Of a DNA stretch of 34,148 bases, positions 24,690 to 32,177 are shown piece after piece. Where the stretch lies: assembly GCF_025399795.1 (NCBI RefSeq), contig NZ_JAODTZ010000075.1, positions 1 to 34,148 of the forward strand, given 5' to 3'. Each line of letters starts with the position of its first letter. Position 1 is the first letter of the stretch. A program made the translations under genes and the position numbers. Origin of the DNA: Streptomyces rhizosphaerihabitans (GTDB lineage Bacteria > Actinomycetota > Actinomycetes > Streptomycetales > Streptomycetaceae). The notes beneath the pieces are model-generated. The model had not been told where the DNA came from. It saw nothing but the letters and a program-made list of their open reading frames with translations, and searched no databases.

Positions 24690-25290
24690 GTGACTCCTCA
24701 GTCTCCGATCGTAGATCGTAGATCGGGAACGTAGTGGGTGAAGGACGTTCCTTGCACGCTTCTCCGTGCAGTTCTTCGGGCCCCAGCGCCCAGGCGATGG
24801 CCTCGCCCCGACCGCAGAATGAAGGATCGAGGTGGAACGTGGTCCGGGTCCCGACCGGTTTTGGCGCTATGAACTCTTCCCTGAGGCCGGTCGGTTCCAT
24901 TCCGACTAGCTCCTGGCGATAGCCGTGGCCATCCAGCCACACCTCGATGACCGTGCGGACGCTGAGTGCGGCAGCTGCGGAGGGAGCCCAGCGCTGCATG
25001 TCGAACATGTCGAGCAGGGAACCGAAGAATCCCGGAAGAGGCCTCTCCCGTTCATCGGCGCTGGGGCGCTGATCGCTCTCCACTGTGAAGCTGAGATCAG
25101 ATCCGATCTCGACACTGATCTGTCCATGCCTGCCGTTGCGACGGTGCAGCGCGTCCCAGGCCACCGCCCGCAGGACCTCGGTGGGAAACTCGGGGCTGCC
25201 CTGATCGACGAGGAAATACCTCGCTGGGCGGCGCCGCACGTGCTCCACGAAGTCGACCACCCGAAGCGGCTCGACGGTGAACCTCTCCAC
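24679..25290 (-). CDS. Degenerate GyrB-like GHKL-domain protein
   Basis: A 203-residue protein resembling the first 200 residues of DNA gyrase B but lacking its ATP site. VVDFVEHVRRRPARYF parallels the gyrase start (ExVRKRPGMYIG), SAAAALSVRTVIEVWLDGHGYRQEL parallels SVVNALS-x-x-L-x-VEVWRDG, and KPVGTRTTFHLDP parallels GTTVTFWPDP. The catalytic Glu/Asn segment (VVDNSIDEA) is replaced by RAVAWDALHRR, and the glycine-rich lid is gone, so ATP hydrolysis is unlikely. The GTG at 25290 follows GGGGAGG; a GTG at 25311 is possible. The C-terminal end (SETEESLSE) overlaps the transposase end, so the protein may be truncated. Function unknown. Confidence 0.55.
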   Translation of the reverse strand: MERFTVEPLRVVDFVEHVRRRPARYFLVDQGSPEFPTEVLRAVAWDALHRRNGRHGQISVEIGSDLSFTVESDQRPSADERERPLPGFFGSLLDMFDMQRWAPSAAAALSVRTVIEVWLDGHGYRQELVGMEPTGLREEFIAPKPVGTRTTFHLDPSFCGRGEAIAWALGPEELHGEACKERPSPTTFPIYDLRSETEESLSE

Positions 25291-25509
25291 TCGCCCTCCC
25301 CATCTCTGCACTTTTCAGCCAGCCACAGCCGATCATGGCACCCACCACAGGCAAGCACCACGCTCCCTGCTCGTCCGGTAGCCATGACGGATTGTCACCA
25401 ATCACGGAAGTTGAGCCAGAACCACTAGAGATCTTTAAGGGTGTGGGTTACGTGGTGTCGGCGTATGGCCGGGTGCGGGGCTGCTTCAGCGCTGTCAGTG
25501 GGGCAGGGC

Positions 25510-26070
25510 ATGATCCGTTGGATGCGCTACACAACGTGGACTTCAGATCGCATGTTCGTCTCTTATGGGCAGTACTACCTGCAGGGCGACGACTTTCTCA
25601 GCGCGTACGACGACACCGACACGGTCGGGCGGATCTATGCGGGAAACAGCCTGGCAGCAGGGGGCCCGGAACACCTCACGGTGCTCGCGGGCACGCACAC
25701 CGGCTGGATACGCCTGACCACGCAGCACTGCGCGGATGAACCACTCCTGCCGGGCCAGGAGTGGGAGAGCGTAGTGGACGTGAGCATCTGCAGCACGAGT
25801 GGCATCCTGCGACTATTCCGGTGGGGCGGGGATGTCGAGGACGATGCCGGGAACTTCGCCACGGCCGGCGCGGGCTGGTACCGGGTCCGCGTCCAGGCAC
25901 GCGGACGCGATGAAGGCGATGCACACGAAGGCGACATTCCTGTGGAAGAGCACTTTCTGAGTGTCTGGCCGGCACCGCCGCAACCCGACACCGTCCACCG
26001 TGCAAACGACACCTTCGCCCGCACGCACTACGACCCCGCCCGGCCTCCCGGCCAACCCATTCGACCCTGA
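25510..26070 (+). CDS. Unrecognised protein carried inside the IS630-type element
   Basis: Predicted 186-residue soluble protein with no membrane segment. From the ATG at 25510 it reads MIRWMRYTTW, then MFVSYGQYYLQGDDF, AGTHTGWIRLTTQ, and near the end GAGWYRVRVQARGRDEGD and EEHFLSVWPAPP. Similar arrangements (YGQFYL... WYRLR-x-x-ARGRDEG... LQIWPA) occur in uncharacterised Streptomyces proteins as I recall, but I cannot give a function. The start is uncertain: ATGs at 25522 and 25552 are in frame, and the last gives the best-conserved N-terminus. It lies before the transposase on the same strand, within the element ends. Confidence 0.6.
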   Translation: MIRWMRYTTWTSDRMFVSYGQYYLQGDDFLSAYDDTDTVGRIYAGNSLAAGGPEHLTVLAGTHTGWIRLTTQHCADEPLLPGQEWESVVDVSICSTSGILRLFRWGGDVEDDAGNFATAGAGWYRVRVQARGRDEGDAHEGDIPVEEHFLSVWPAPPQPDTVHRANDTFARTHYDPARPPGQPIRP

Positions 26071-26102
26071 GCACGTACTTGTACTGCGTGGAGTAACCAA
26101 AG

Positions 26103-27224
26103 GTGTACGCCGACACGTGGGGTCGTGACGGTTGGTGTGGGCCGCGCTATGCCGGAAGGATGAGGTATCCCGATGGCGGAGGGCTGACCGTTGAGGAACG
26201 GGTTCGGCGTGAGCGGGTCCGGCTGGCGGCCGCTGATCTGATCGAGGCCGGGGCCAGTGACCGGGAGGTGGCCCGGCAATTCGGGGTGACCCGAATGTCG
26301 GCGAACCGCTGGCGGCGGGCACTGGCTGCGGGTGGCTGGCTCTGGTCTCCAAGGGTCCCGGCGGTGCCCGCTGCAAGCTCGATGCGAGTCAACTGCGCGT
26401 GCTGGAGGCGGTGTTGGATGCGGGCCCAGCCGCTGCCGGCTGGAGTGACCAGTGCTGGACCCTGGCGAGGATCACGGAGGTCGTACGACGTCGGTTCGGC
26501 GTGGAGTACACCCTGGCCGGGATGGACCTGCTGCTGCACCGCATCGGCTGGAGCGTGCAGGTCCCGTCCCGCAAAGCCACCGAGCGCGACGAGGAGAAGA
26601 TCGTCGCCTGGAAGGACGAGCAGTGGCCCGTCATAAAAAGACGGCGGCGGACCTGGGCGCCTGGCTCTGCTTCGAGGACGAAGCCGGCCAGGGGTTGAGG
26701 CCGCCCAAGGGTCGAACCTGGGGCCGACGAGGTCACACACCCGTCGTGCGGGTCACCGCCGCGGGCACCAAACGGGTCTCGATGGCGGCCCTGATCTGCA
26801 CCAGGTCCGGCTACCGGTCCCGGCTGATCTACCGCATCCACCTCGACCGCGGCCCCGCCAAAGGCCGGCGCAAGGGCTTCACCGAGACCGACTACGCCCG
26901 CCTGCTCGACACCGCACATCAACAGCTCGGCGGCCCGATCGTGCTGGTCTGGGACAACTTGACACGCACGTCAGCCGCACCATGCGGCAGCTGATCGACA
27001 CTCGATTATGGCTGACCGTCTACCAACTGCCGCCCTATGCACCCGAGTTCAATCCGGTCGAGGGCGTGTGGTCACACCTGAAACGGTCCCTGGCCAACCT
27101 CACCAAACACAGCCTGGACCAGCTCACCGCGCTGGTGAAGACCCGGCTCAAACGAATGCAGTACCGGCCCAGCCTCATCGACGGCCTCATCGCCAAGACC
27201 GGCCTCGACTTCCGACCGCCGTAA
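26103..27224 (+). pseudogene. IS630 family transposase with three frameshifts
   Basis: Reading across frames restores an IS630 transposase of about 370 residues. An N-terminal HTH (LIEAGASDREVARQFGVTRMSANRWRRAL) is followed by LDASQLRVLEAVLD in a second frame, DLGAWLCFEDEAGQ in a third (first catalytic Asp), IVLVWDN (second Asp), and YAPEFNPVEGVWSHLKRSL (catalytic Glu). Frame breaks lie near 26335-26345, 26635 (one A missing from an A run) and 26962 (TTGACACG where TTGAACACG is expected). The DDE residues survive, so the damage is recent, or partly sequencing error. Confidence 0.85.
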
Positions 27225-27246
27225 CCTCAGCCATTGAAGATCTCTA

Positions 27247-27335
27247 GACATCGACGAAGCCAGGGCGAGCTTGTCGGCCCGCCGCCGGGTGTTGTCGAGC
27301 CACCCTCCGAGGCGGACGGACGTACCGTTCCTCAT
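27247..27335 (-). pseudogene. Helicase-associated domain scrap
   Basis: The minus strand encodes SVRLGGWLDNTRRRADKLA, matching the helicase-associated repeat pattern (LGxWLxxxRRRxxxL). An in-frame stop lies just upstream, and the IS630-type element cuts it off downstream. It is probably the remnant of a large helicase gene disrupted by the insertion. No other part of that gene is in the window. Confidence 0.45.
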
Positions 27336-27414
27336 GCAGGCGCTGACAGCCCATCACTCTCATACTCGCCTGGGAGGGTTGGGCCCGGAGAGCGAGAAAT
27401 TGGAAGGAAAAATA

Positions 27415-27837
27415 GTGCAGGGGAAGGCTGAGGTCTTTTATCGACGAGGGCATGCGGACAAGCACCCCGTGCTGGGCGTCGACGATATTGACGGCCTCAT
27501 CGACACGCTTCTCGCCAGTTCGGAGCTCGAGAATACGGCCATCCTGTACTCCTTGGATCGGCCACTTCTTGAGTATGGTGATCCGGATCATGAGTTCCGG
27601 GTCGGCGTGGACAAGGACCTCCAGGTGGGAATTCTCGCCTTCATTGACGAAATGGGAAACTTCGTTTCGCTCAATAGCGGGAAAGGGCGTGGGGTTGTTA
27701 CCTACGGTCTAGATGGGGAAGGGAAGGACTTCCCCGAGTGCTCGGAAGTTCCTATTGTTCTCGTGCGCCAGGCCTTGAAAGAGTTCTTGACTTCTGGGGG
27801 GCAGCGACCCTCGTGCGTCTGGTGGCAGGACTGGTGA
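27415..27837 (+). CDS. Imm1 family immunity protein
   Basis: A 140-residue cytoplasmic protein. VDDIDGLIDTLLASSELENTAILY, VGVDKDLQVGILAFIDEMGNFVSLNSGKGRG, VVTYGLDGEGKDFPECSEVPIVLVRQALKEFLTSGGQRPSCVWWQ follows the Imm1 pattern (late GxLxY-like strand, acidic loop, seVP...ALxEFLxTGxRPxxVxWQ). Imm1 proteins neutralise polymorphic toxins, most often of the deaminase group. The GTG at 27415 has GGAAGGA six bases upstream. No toxin gene is recognisable on either side, so it is an orphan. Its base composition is clearly lower in GC than its neighbours (AAATTGGAAGGAAAAAT at the start), suggesting transfer. Confidence 0.75.
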   Translation: MQGKAEVFYRRGHADKHPVLGVDDIDGLIDTLLASSELENTAILYSLDRPLLEYGDPDHEFRVGVDKDLQVGILAFIDEMGNFVSLNSGKGRGVVTYGLDGEGKDFPECSEVPIVLVRQALKEFLTSGGQRPSCVWWQDW

Positions 27838-27846
27838 TGCCACATC

Positions 27847-28204
27847 TCATGGCTCGGCCCGTAGGGGATCCGCGCCATGAGGCGGTTGGGCACCACATGC
27901 GATTGCGCCGTTCAGAGGAACAGGCTTGGTTGTCAGCAGGGGACGGGCGGGCCTCGAGGAAGGCTGCCGCGCAGGAGGAGCTGGCGGGCCAGGGGAGCGT
28001 GGACGCGCCGGGCCCGCTGCACGCGGCTGCTGCTTGCTTCTGCCGCAGGCGGTCAGGAACGTGACCAGCTGTTCGCGGCTGGTCGGCAGGCCCTTGCGGC
28101 TGATGATCCGCCACGAACGCGGGGTGCGCCCGGAGCAGCGGCATCAGCACGTCCAGGAGCTCGGTCACTTTGTCGTCGTCACTCATGACGCGGATCTGTG
28201 CCAT
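27847..28204 (-). pseudogene. Small actinomycete accessory protein, frameshifted
   Basis: The ATG at 28204 gives MAQIRVMSDDDKVTELLDVLMPLLRAHPAF, a start that I recognise from uncharacterised proteins on Streptomyces plasmids and accessory regions. After VADHQP the sense passes to another frame (RKGLPTSREQLVTFLTACGRSKQQ), which then runs to a stop at 27847-27849. One frameshift near 28100 therefore breaks the gene. The start overlaps the stop of the upstream gene by one base, indicating a two-gene unit. Function unknown. Confidence 0.4.
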
Positions 28205-28491
28205 CAGGCGTCCACCGCGCTCGACGCGTCGTCCTCCACGAGGAGCCAGGGCGCTGCGCCGGACACCGTGAAGGGCACGCGGGCTGCAACGAGATCGAGG
28301 GTGCCGAGCAGTTCGGCGACGTACTCGGTGTCGTCCAGGTCCGGCGGGACCGGGTGGCCAGCGCCGGGGCCGCAGACCACGGGCACGCCCTCCGGGTGGA
28401 GGTTGACCCGGGCGAGCCACTCGGGCGGCAGGAAGGTGGGCGCGGGCGGCCGCGGCCGCCGAGACGCTGGAGTGCACGGCGCGCAAGACAA
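28204..28491 (-). CDS. Hypothetical protein upstream of the MAQIRVM gene
   Basis: Up to 95 residues ending WLLVEDDASSAVDA, with FLPPEWLARVNLHPEGVPVVCGPGAGHPVPPDLDDTEYVAEL before it. I do not recognise the family. The stop codon shares one base with the start of the next minus-strand gene, which supports both being genes of one unit. The true start is unclear: the IS6 copy ends only about 65 bases upstream and may have removed the promoter or the 5' part. Confidence 0.4.
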   Translation of the reverse strand: MSCAPCTPASRRPRPPAPTFLPPEWLARVNLHPEGVPVVCGPGAGHPVPPDLDDTEYVAELLGTLDLVAARVPFTVSGAAPWLLVEDDASSAVDA

Positions 28492-28557
28492 CGGTCCCGC
28501 GGCCGGCGGCCGGGCGGTTCGAGTCGCTGTGGCGGGCGGGGTGGCGGTGGCTGGCGA

Positions 28558-29418
28558 GGCGCTGTCACGTTGACTGACCGGGTGGGATGATCTTCTGGTT
28601 GATCATGCTGGGAGGGGTCGTCCGTGGAGAGTACGTCGCCGTCGTACAGGGGGCACAGGCACCCGGTCGAGGTGATCTCCCACTGTGTGGCTGTACTTCC
28701 GCTTCCCGCTCAGCTTCCGCGAGGTCGAGGAGCTGATGCTCGAGCGCGGCGTCATCGTCTCCTACGAGACCATCCGCCGCTGGTGCGCCAAGTTCGGCCA
28801 GGCCTACGCGAACGGACTGCGCTGCCGCTGGCCCCGGCCCGGGGACAAGTGGCACCTGGACGAGGTGTTCATCAGGATCAACGGCGAGCTGAAGTACCTG
28901 TGGCGGGCCGTCGACCAGGATGGCAACGTACTCGACATCCTCGTCCAGAACCGGCGGGACAAGGCCGCCGCCCGACGCTTCTTCCGCAGGCTGATGAAGA
29001 AGACCCGGTCGGTGCCGAGGGTGGTCGTCACGGACAAGCTCCGCTCCTACGGCGCGGCCCACCATGAGGTCATGCCCTCCGTCGAGCACCGCTCCCACAA
29101 GGGACTGAACAACCGGGCCGAGAACAGCCACCAGCCCACGCGGCAGCGTGAACGTGCGATGAAGGGCTTCCGCAGTACCGGTGGAGCCCAGCGGTTCCTG
29201 TCCGCGTTCAGCGGCATCTCACCCCACTTCCCGCCCCACCGCCACCTGATGACAGCCTCCGACCACAGAGCCCAGATGACCATCCGCTTCGCCATCTGGG
29301 ACCAGATCACCGGCGCTGACAGCCGGCCCACCACGGCCTGAACACAGGCCCGGACCGCAGGCCCACCACGCCCCGACGCACCATCAGACAGTCACGCACC
29401 CAACAACGTGACAACGCC
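28558..29418. mobile_element. IS6 (IS26-like) family insertion sequence
   Basis: The ends GGCGCTGTCACGTTG (28558-28572) and CAACGTGACAACGCC (29404-29418) are inverted repeats with one mismatch. The 861-bp span is typical of IS6 elements. No 8-bp target duplication is visible, as expected if the copy arose by cointegration or flanked a deletion. Confidence 0.75.
28624..29341 (+). pseudogene. IS6 family transposase with one frameshift
   Basis: The GTG at 28624 after GGGAGGGG starts VESTSPSYRGHRHPVEVISHCV; a two-base loss in a GT run near 28687 then breaks the frame. The remaining 218 residues are intact: WLYFRFPLSFREVEELM, the DDE triad in WHLDEVFIRI, VVVTDKLRSY and NNRAENSHQPTRQRERAMKGF. The original would be about 240 residues, typical of IS6. 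An internal start at 28685 could give the DDE domain alone without the N-terminal DNA-binding part. Confidence 0.85.
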
Positions 29419-29704
29419 CCCCGCTGCCCGTACGGGCAGCGCGGACACGGCCCTGCAGCTCCTCAGGGAGGCGCACGGTGAGCTGGACGCCGGCCCCAGG
29501 CCGTTCGCGGCCTTCCTGGACGTCTCCGGCATATGGGCCCCGACCGCGGCGTTCACCGCTGCCGAGGCCCATATGCCCTCTGCCACCCAGCAGTTCGCAG
29601 CCCTGGCCGAACAGACCGCAGCCCGCCTTGTCCGTGGCCGCGGGCAAGGAGCTGTCGTTGGCACAGTGCGTGTTGTACGCGGGTGTTGCCGGGCCCTGCG
29701 CTAG
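29408..29704 (+). CDS. Hypothetical protein beginning in the IS6 end
   Basis: A frame of up to 98 residues whose GTG lies inside the IS6 right repeat. The central part (ALQLLREAHGELDAGPRPFAAFLDVSGIW... TAAEAHMPSATQQFAALAEQTAARL) looks like real helical protein, but the last 25 residues lose that character, suggesting a frameshift near 29640. I do not recognise it. A 12-bp inverted repeat (GGCATATGGGCC, 29528-29539 and 29566-29577) lies within it. Probably the remains of a gene cut by the IS. Convergent with the protease gene. Confidence 0.25.
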   Translation: MTTPPAARTGSADTALQLLREAHGELDAGPRPFAAFLDVSGIWAPTAAFTAAEAHMPSATQQFAALAEQTAARLVRGRGQGAVVGTVRVVRGCCRALR

Positions 29705-31503
29705 AAGGTCAGGTTCCAGGCGTCGATCTTGCCTGTGTCGGAGGCGGCGTTGTCGTTGACGCGCAGCTTCCAGGTGCCGTTCGCGACCTCCGATGAGGCG
29801 TTTACGGTGTAGGTCTGGGCGATGTTGTCGGCGCTGCCGCCGGCGTGGTTGTGCAGCGTGTAGACGGTGCCGTCCGGCGCCACCAGGTCGACCTTCAGGT
29901 CACCGATGTAGGTGTGCTTGATGTCCACACCCACCTTGAGGGTGGCCGGGGCGTTGCCGGTCACGCCGGTTATGGCGATTGGGCTCTCCACGGTCGCGTT
30001 GTCGTTGATGGCGAAGTCCGCGAGGTTCTCGAAGTACTTACCGGGCGGCGGGGTGGTCCCGACGGCCTTGAGGGCGTCGACTTGTCCTTCGCCGAAGAAC
30101 GAATTGTTGGCCGTCGTGCCCGTGCAGCGGCTGTCCGAGGGGCAGGCGATGTCGTTGGCCTGGGCGGCCAGCTTGGCGCGGATCTGCGCCGGGGTGATGC
30201 CCGGGTTGGCGCTGGCGATGAGTGCCGCCACGCCGACCACGTGCGGGGTGGCCATCGAGGTGCCGCTCTTGCTGCCGTAGCCGCCGCCGGGGACGGTGGA
30301 GTACACGTTGCTGCCCGGCGCCGCGACGTCGATGACGCCCTGCCCGTAGTTGGAGAACGAGGCCTTGGTGACACCCGTGCCGTTGGCCGCGACCGTGACC
30401 ACGCCCGGCAGCTCGGTCGGGATGTCGAGGCAGGCGTTGGTGATCGTGCGGGTGACCGGCGTCGAGTCGTTCGGGCTCGCGGAGTCGGTCGTCTTGTGGG
30501 CGAGGTCGTAGTTCTCGTTGCCCGCGGCGGCGATCTGGAGGGAGCCCTTGCCCTCGGCGTACTCCTGGGCGCGCTTGACGCCCTCGATGATGGCGGCCTG
30601 GTCGATGTTGTCCGGGCAGTTGAACTGCCACGGGTCCGTGTAGTAGCTGTTATTGGTGACCTTGAAGCCGTGGTCACCGGCCCAGACGAAGCCGCAGATG
30701 GTGTTCTCGGCGAAGAAGAAGGAGTTGCCCGGCTCAGCAACCCGGACCGCGGAGATCTTCACCCCGGGGGCCACGCCGACGACGCCCTTGCCGTTCTTGG
30801 CCGCGGCGATGGTGCCCGCTACGTGGGTGCCGTGCGTGTCGACGTCCCGCCAGGCGCCGACACGGGTGTCGGGCTTGCCATAGGCGCAGGAGACCGAGTC
30901 GGCCGCGTTGAAGTTGGGCGCCAGGTCCTGGTGCTGGTCGTCCACACCGGTGTCCAGGATGCCGACTGTGACGGAGGCGGAGCCCGGGTTCACGGCCCAG
31001 GCCTGGTCGGCCTTGATCTGGCTCATGTCGGCCCGGACCGGTTCTCCGGCCGGGGTCGAGGCCTGGGCCGGATTGGCCGGGAGCGCCGGGTTGTAGGCGT
31101 CGGCCGGGACGTCCGAGGTGCGCGTGGCGCCGACCTGCTGCACGCCGGCGATGCCGCGCATGGTGGCGGCGAATTCGCTGGACGCCGAGTGGGCGACGAT
31201 CACGCCGATGGCGTCGAAGTTCGAGAAGACGGTGCCGCCGTTGGCCGCGATCGCGGAGCGGACCGCCGAACTGTCACCGGGGGCGGTGATCACGAGGTAG
31301 GCACGCGTGCCGGCCACCCAGGTCGCACTCTGGGAAGCCGGCACGGCGGCCGGAGCGTGGGCCTTGGCGGCTGGCACGGAGGAGGGGTCGATGGGGAGCG
31401 TGCCCGCGAGGGCGCCCGGGGCGCCGAACGCGAGGGCGGCGGCGCCGAGCGTGGCCGCCAGGACCAGCGTGCGTCTAGTCCGGCTGGATATGTGGGGTAT
31501 CAA
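29701..31503 (-). CDS. Secreted S8 subtilisin-like protease with P-domain
   Basis: Exported serine protease of 600 residues. A TTG at 31503 with GGAGGA six bases upstream is the chosen start; the next residues (HISSRTRRTLVLAATLGAAALAFGAPGALA) form a Sec signal peptide to about residue 33. A propeptide follows to about 160. The catalytic domain has Asp184 (GILDTGVDD), His224 (DTHGTHVAGT), oxyanion Asn329 (AAAGNEN) and Ser415 (SGTSMATPHV). A C-terminal P-type domain (about 490-600, IAITGVTGNAPATLKVGVDIKHTYIGDLKVDLVAPDG... GTWKLRVNDNA) ends the protein. All catalytic residues are intact, so it should be active outside the cell. A TATAAC box lies about 120 bases upstream (31629-31624) with no clear -35. 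Confidence 0.92.
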   Translation of the reverse strand: MIPHISSRTRRTLVLAATLGAAALAFGAPGALAGTLPIDPSSVPAAKAHAPAAVPASQSATWVAGTRAYLVITAPGDSSAVRSAIAANGGTVFSNFDAIGVIVAHSASSEFAATMRGIAGVQQVGATRTSDVPADAYNPALPANPAQASTPAGEPVRADMSQIKADQAWAVNPGSASVTVGILDTGVDDQHQDLAPNFNAADSVSCAYGKPDTRVGAWRDVDTHGTHVAGTIAAAKNGKGVVGVAPGVKISAVRVAEPGNSFFFAENTICGFVWAGDHGFKVTNNSYYTDPWQFNCPDNIDQAAIIEGVKRAQEYAEGKGSLQIAAAGNENYDLAHKTTDSASPNDSTPVTRTITNACLDIPTELPGVVTVAANGTGVTKASFSNYGQGVIDVAAPGSNVYSTVPGGGYGSKSGTSMATPHVVGVAALIASANPGITPAQIRAKLAAQANDIACPSDSRCTGTTANNSFFGEGQVDALKAVGTTPPPGKYFENLADFAINDNATVESPIAITGVTGNAPATLKVGVDIKHTYIGDLKVDLVAPDGTVYTLHNHAGGSADNIAQTYTVNASSEVANGTWKLRVNDNAASDTGKIDAWNLTF

Positions 31504-31672
31504 TGCGTCCTCCGGAGACGGCCCGGCCGTGCTGAGGGCACCGGCGGGGCCGTACGAAACGAGTGGTGGATGCAAGATGTCAGGCGCGTGCTCCCGTACG
31601 GAAGTACCTTTCCGTGCAGGGGTGTTATAGGGGAATGGCTGAAAAGAGACATACTCCGGGCATCGGGGGATC

Positions 31673-31866
31673 GGGATCCACCGGGAGCTCGGCGACGTCG
31701 ACCGCCCCCTGGCGTACGCCGCCGACCTGGTGCCGGCCATCGACGGGGTGGACCGGCTGCTGGCGTGGTGGCTGACCGAGGTGCGCCCGCAGTTCGGTGA
31801 CGAGCCCGCCGGCGGGCAGGCCGTGCTGCTGCCCAGCCGCCGGCACACCCTCGAGGGCGGGCGGCG
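31673..31866 (+). pseudogene. Tyrosine recombinase (integrase) fragment
   Basis: Codons from about 31673 give ELGDVDRPLAYAADLVPAIDGVDRLLAWWLTEVRPQFGDEPAG and LLPSRRHT, matching the middle of Streptomyces site-specific integrases (WxLTEVR-x-x-FGDD...LLPSER). The catalytic Arg-His-Arg-Tyr part is missing, and the frame runs straight into a ligase fragment on the other strand. No start codon with a ribosome site is present. Confidence 0.5.
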
Positions 31867-31879
31867 TCCGGCCTGTGCG

Positions 31880-32020
31880 GTCACCCTGCGCGACGGAGAC
31901 CAGCGTCCGGAACCCGTCCCACTTGGGCTCCACAGCGCAGCCCGGCCGTAGATCGGGCTCGGGCACGGGGGCGCTCAGCATCGGTCTGGCAGCATCCACG
32001 TCGCAGTGGACGCCTTCCAT
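31880..32020 (-). pseudogene. N-terminal scrap of an ATP-dependent DNA ligase
   Basis: On the minus strand from the ATG at 32020: RPMLSAPVPEPDLRPG, then EPKWDGFRTLVSV. EPKWDGFR is ligase motif I, with the lysine that carries AMP. Similarity ends about 15 codons later, where the sequence meets the integrase fragment. About 45 codons remain of a protein that normally exceeds 300. Confidence 0.55.
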
Positions 32021-32048
32021 CAGATGTCCCGGTGTTGTCCTCTTGCCT

Positions 32049-32177
32049 TTACGCGGGGACCGAGGCGAGGGCGTGTTCGTCGCCCAGCGCCGCGAGGTGG
32101 CGTTCGGCGTCCAGGGCCGCCTGGCAGCCGCTGGCGGCGGCGGTGATGGCCTGGCGGTAGGTGTGGTCGACGACGTC
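32049..32177 (-). pseudogene. C-terminal scrap of thioredoxin reductase
   Basis: The minus strand encodes DVVDHTYRQAITAAASGCQAALDAERHLAALGDE and a stop at 32049-32051, the C-terminal FAD-domain end of thioredoxin reductase (DVxDxxYRQAxTAAGxGCxAALDAExxL). Only about 42 codons are present. The complete gene must lie elsewhere in the genome. Confidence 0.6.

Larger units (their letters stand above)
23205..25427. mobile_element. ISL3-type element bounded by matching inverted repeats, with internal passenger gene
   Basis: TAGTGGTTCTGGCTC at 23205-23219 is matched exactly in reverse complement at 25413-25427, and similarity continues inward (TTCCGTGA about three bases further in on each side). Between them lie a broken ISL3 transposase and, on the other strand, a 203-residue GyrB-like gene. 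ISL3 elements normally end right after the transposase, so about 700 extra bases are enclosed. No matching 8-bp target duplication is visible. The palindrome GCTGACGTCAGC (23251-23262) lies in the transposase leader. Confidence 0.6.
25428..27244. mobile_element. IS630-type element with TA target duplication and passenger gene
   Basis: GAGATCTT (25428-25435) and AAGATCTC (27237-27244) are terminal inverted repeats, with weaker similarity further in, and each is flanked outside by TA (25426-25427, 27245-27246), the classic IS630/Tc1 target duplication. The right two thirds hold a broken IS630 transposase; the left third holds an unrelated 186-residue gene. The left end abuts the ISL3-type terminus exactly. 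Confidence 0.6.

Noticed and set aside
29845..31800. Very long open frame (651 codons) on the plus strand
   Set aside because: It is the antisense shadow of the subtilase gene; its translation is low-complexity Gly/Arg/Val/Asp while the other strand has a complete catalytic triad and signal peptide.
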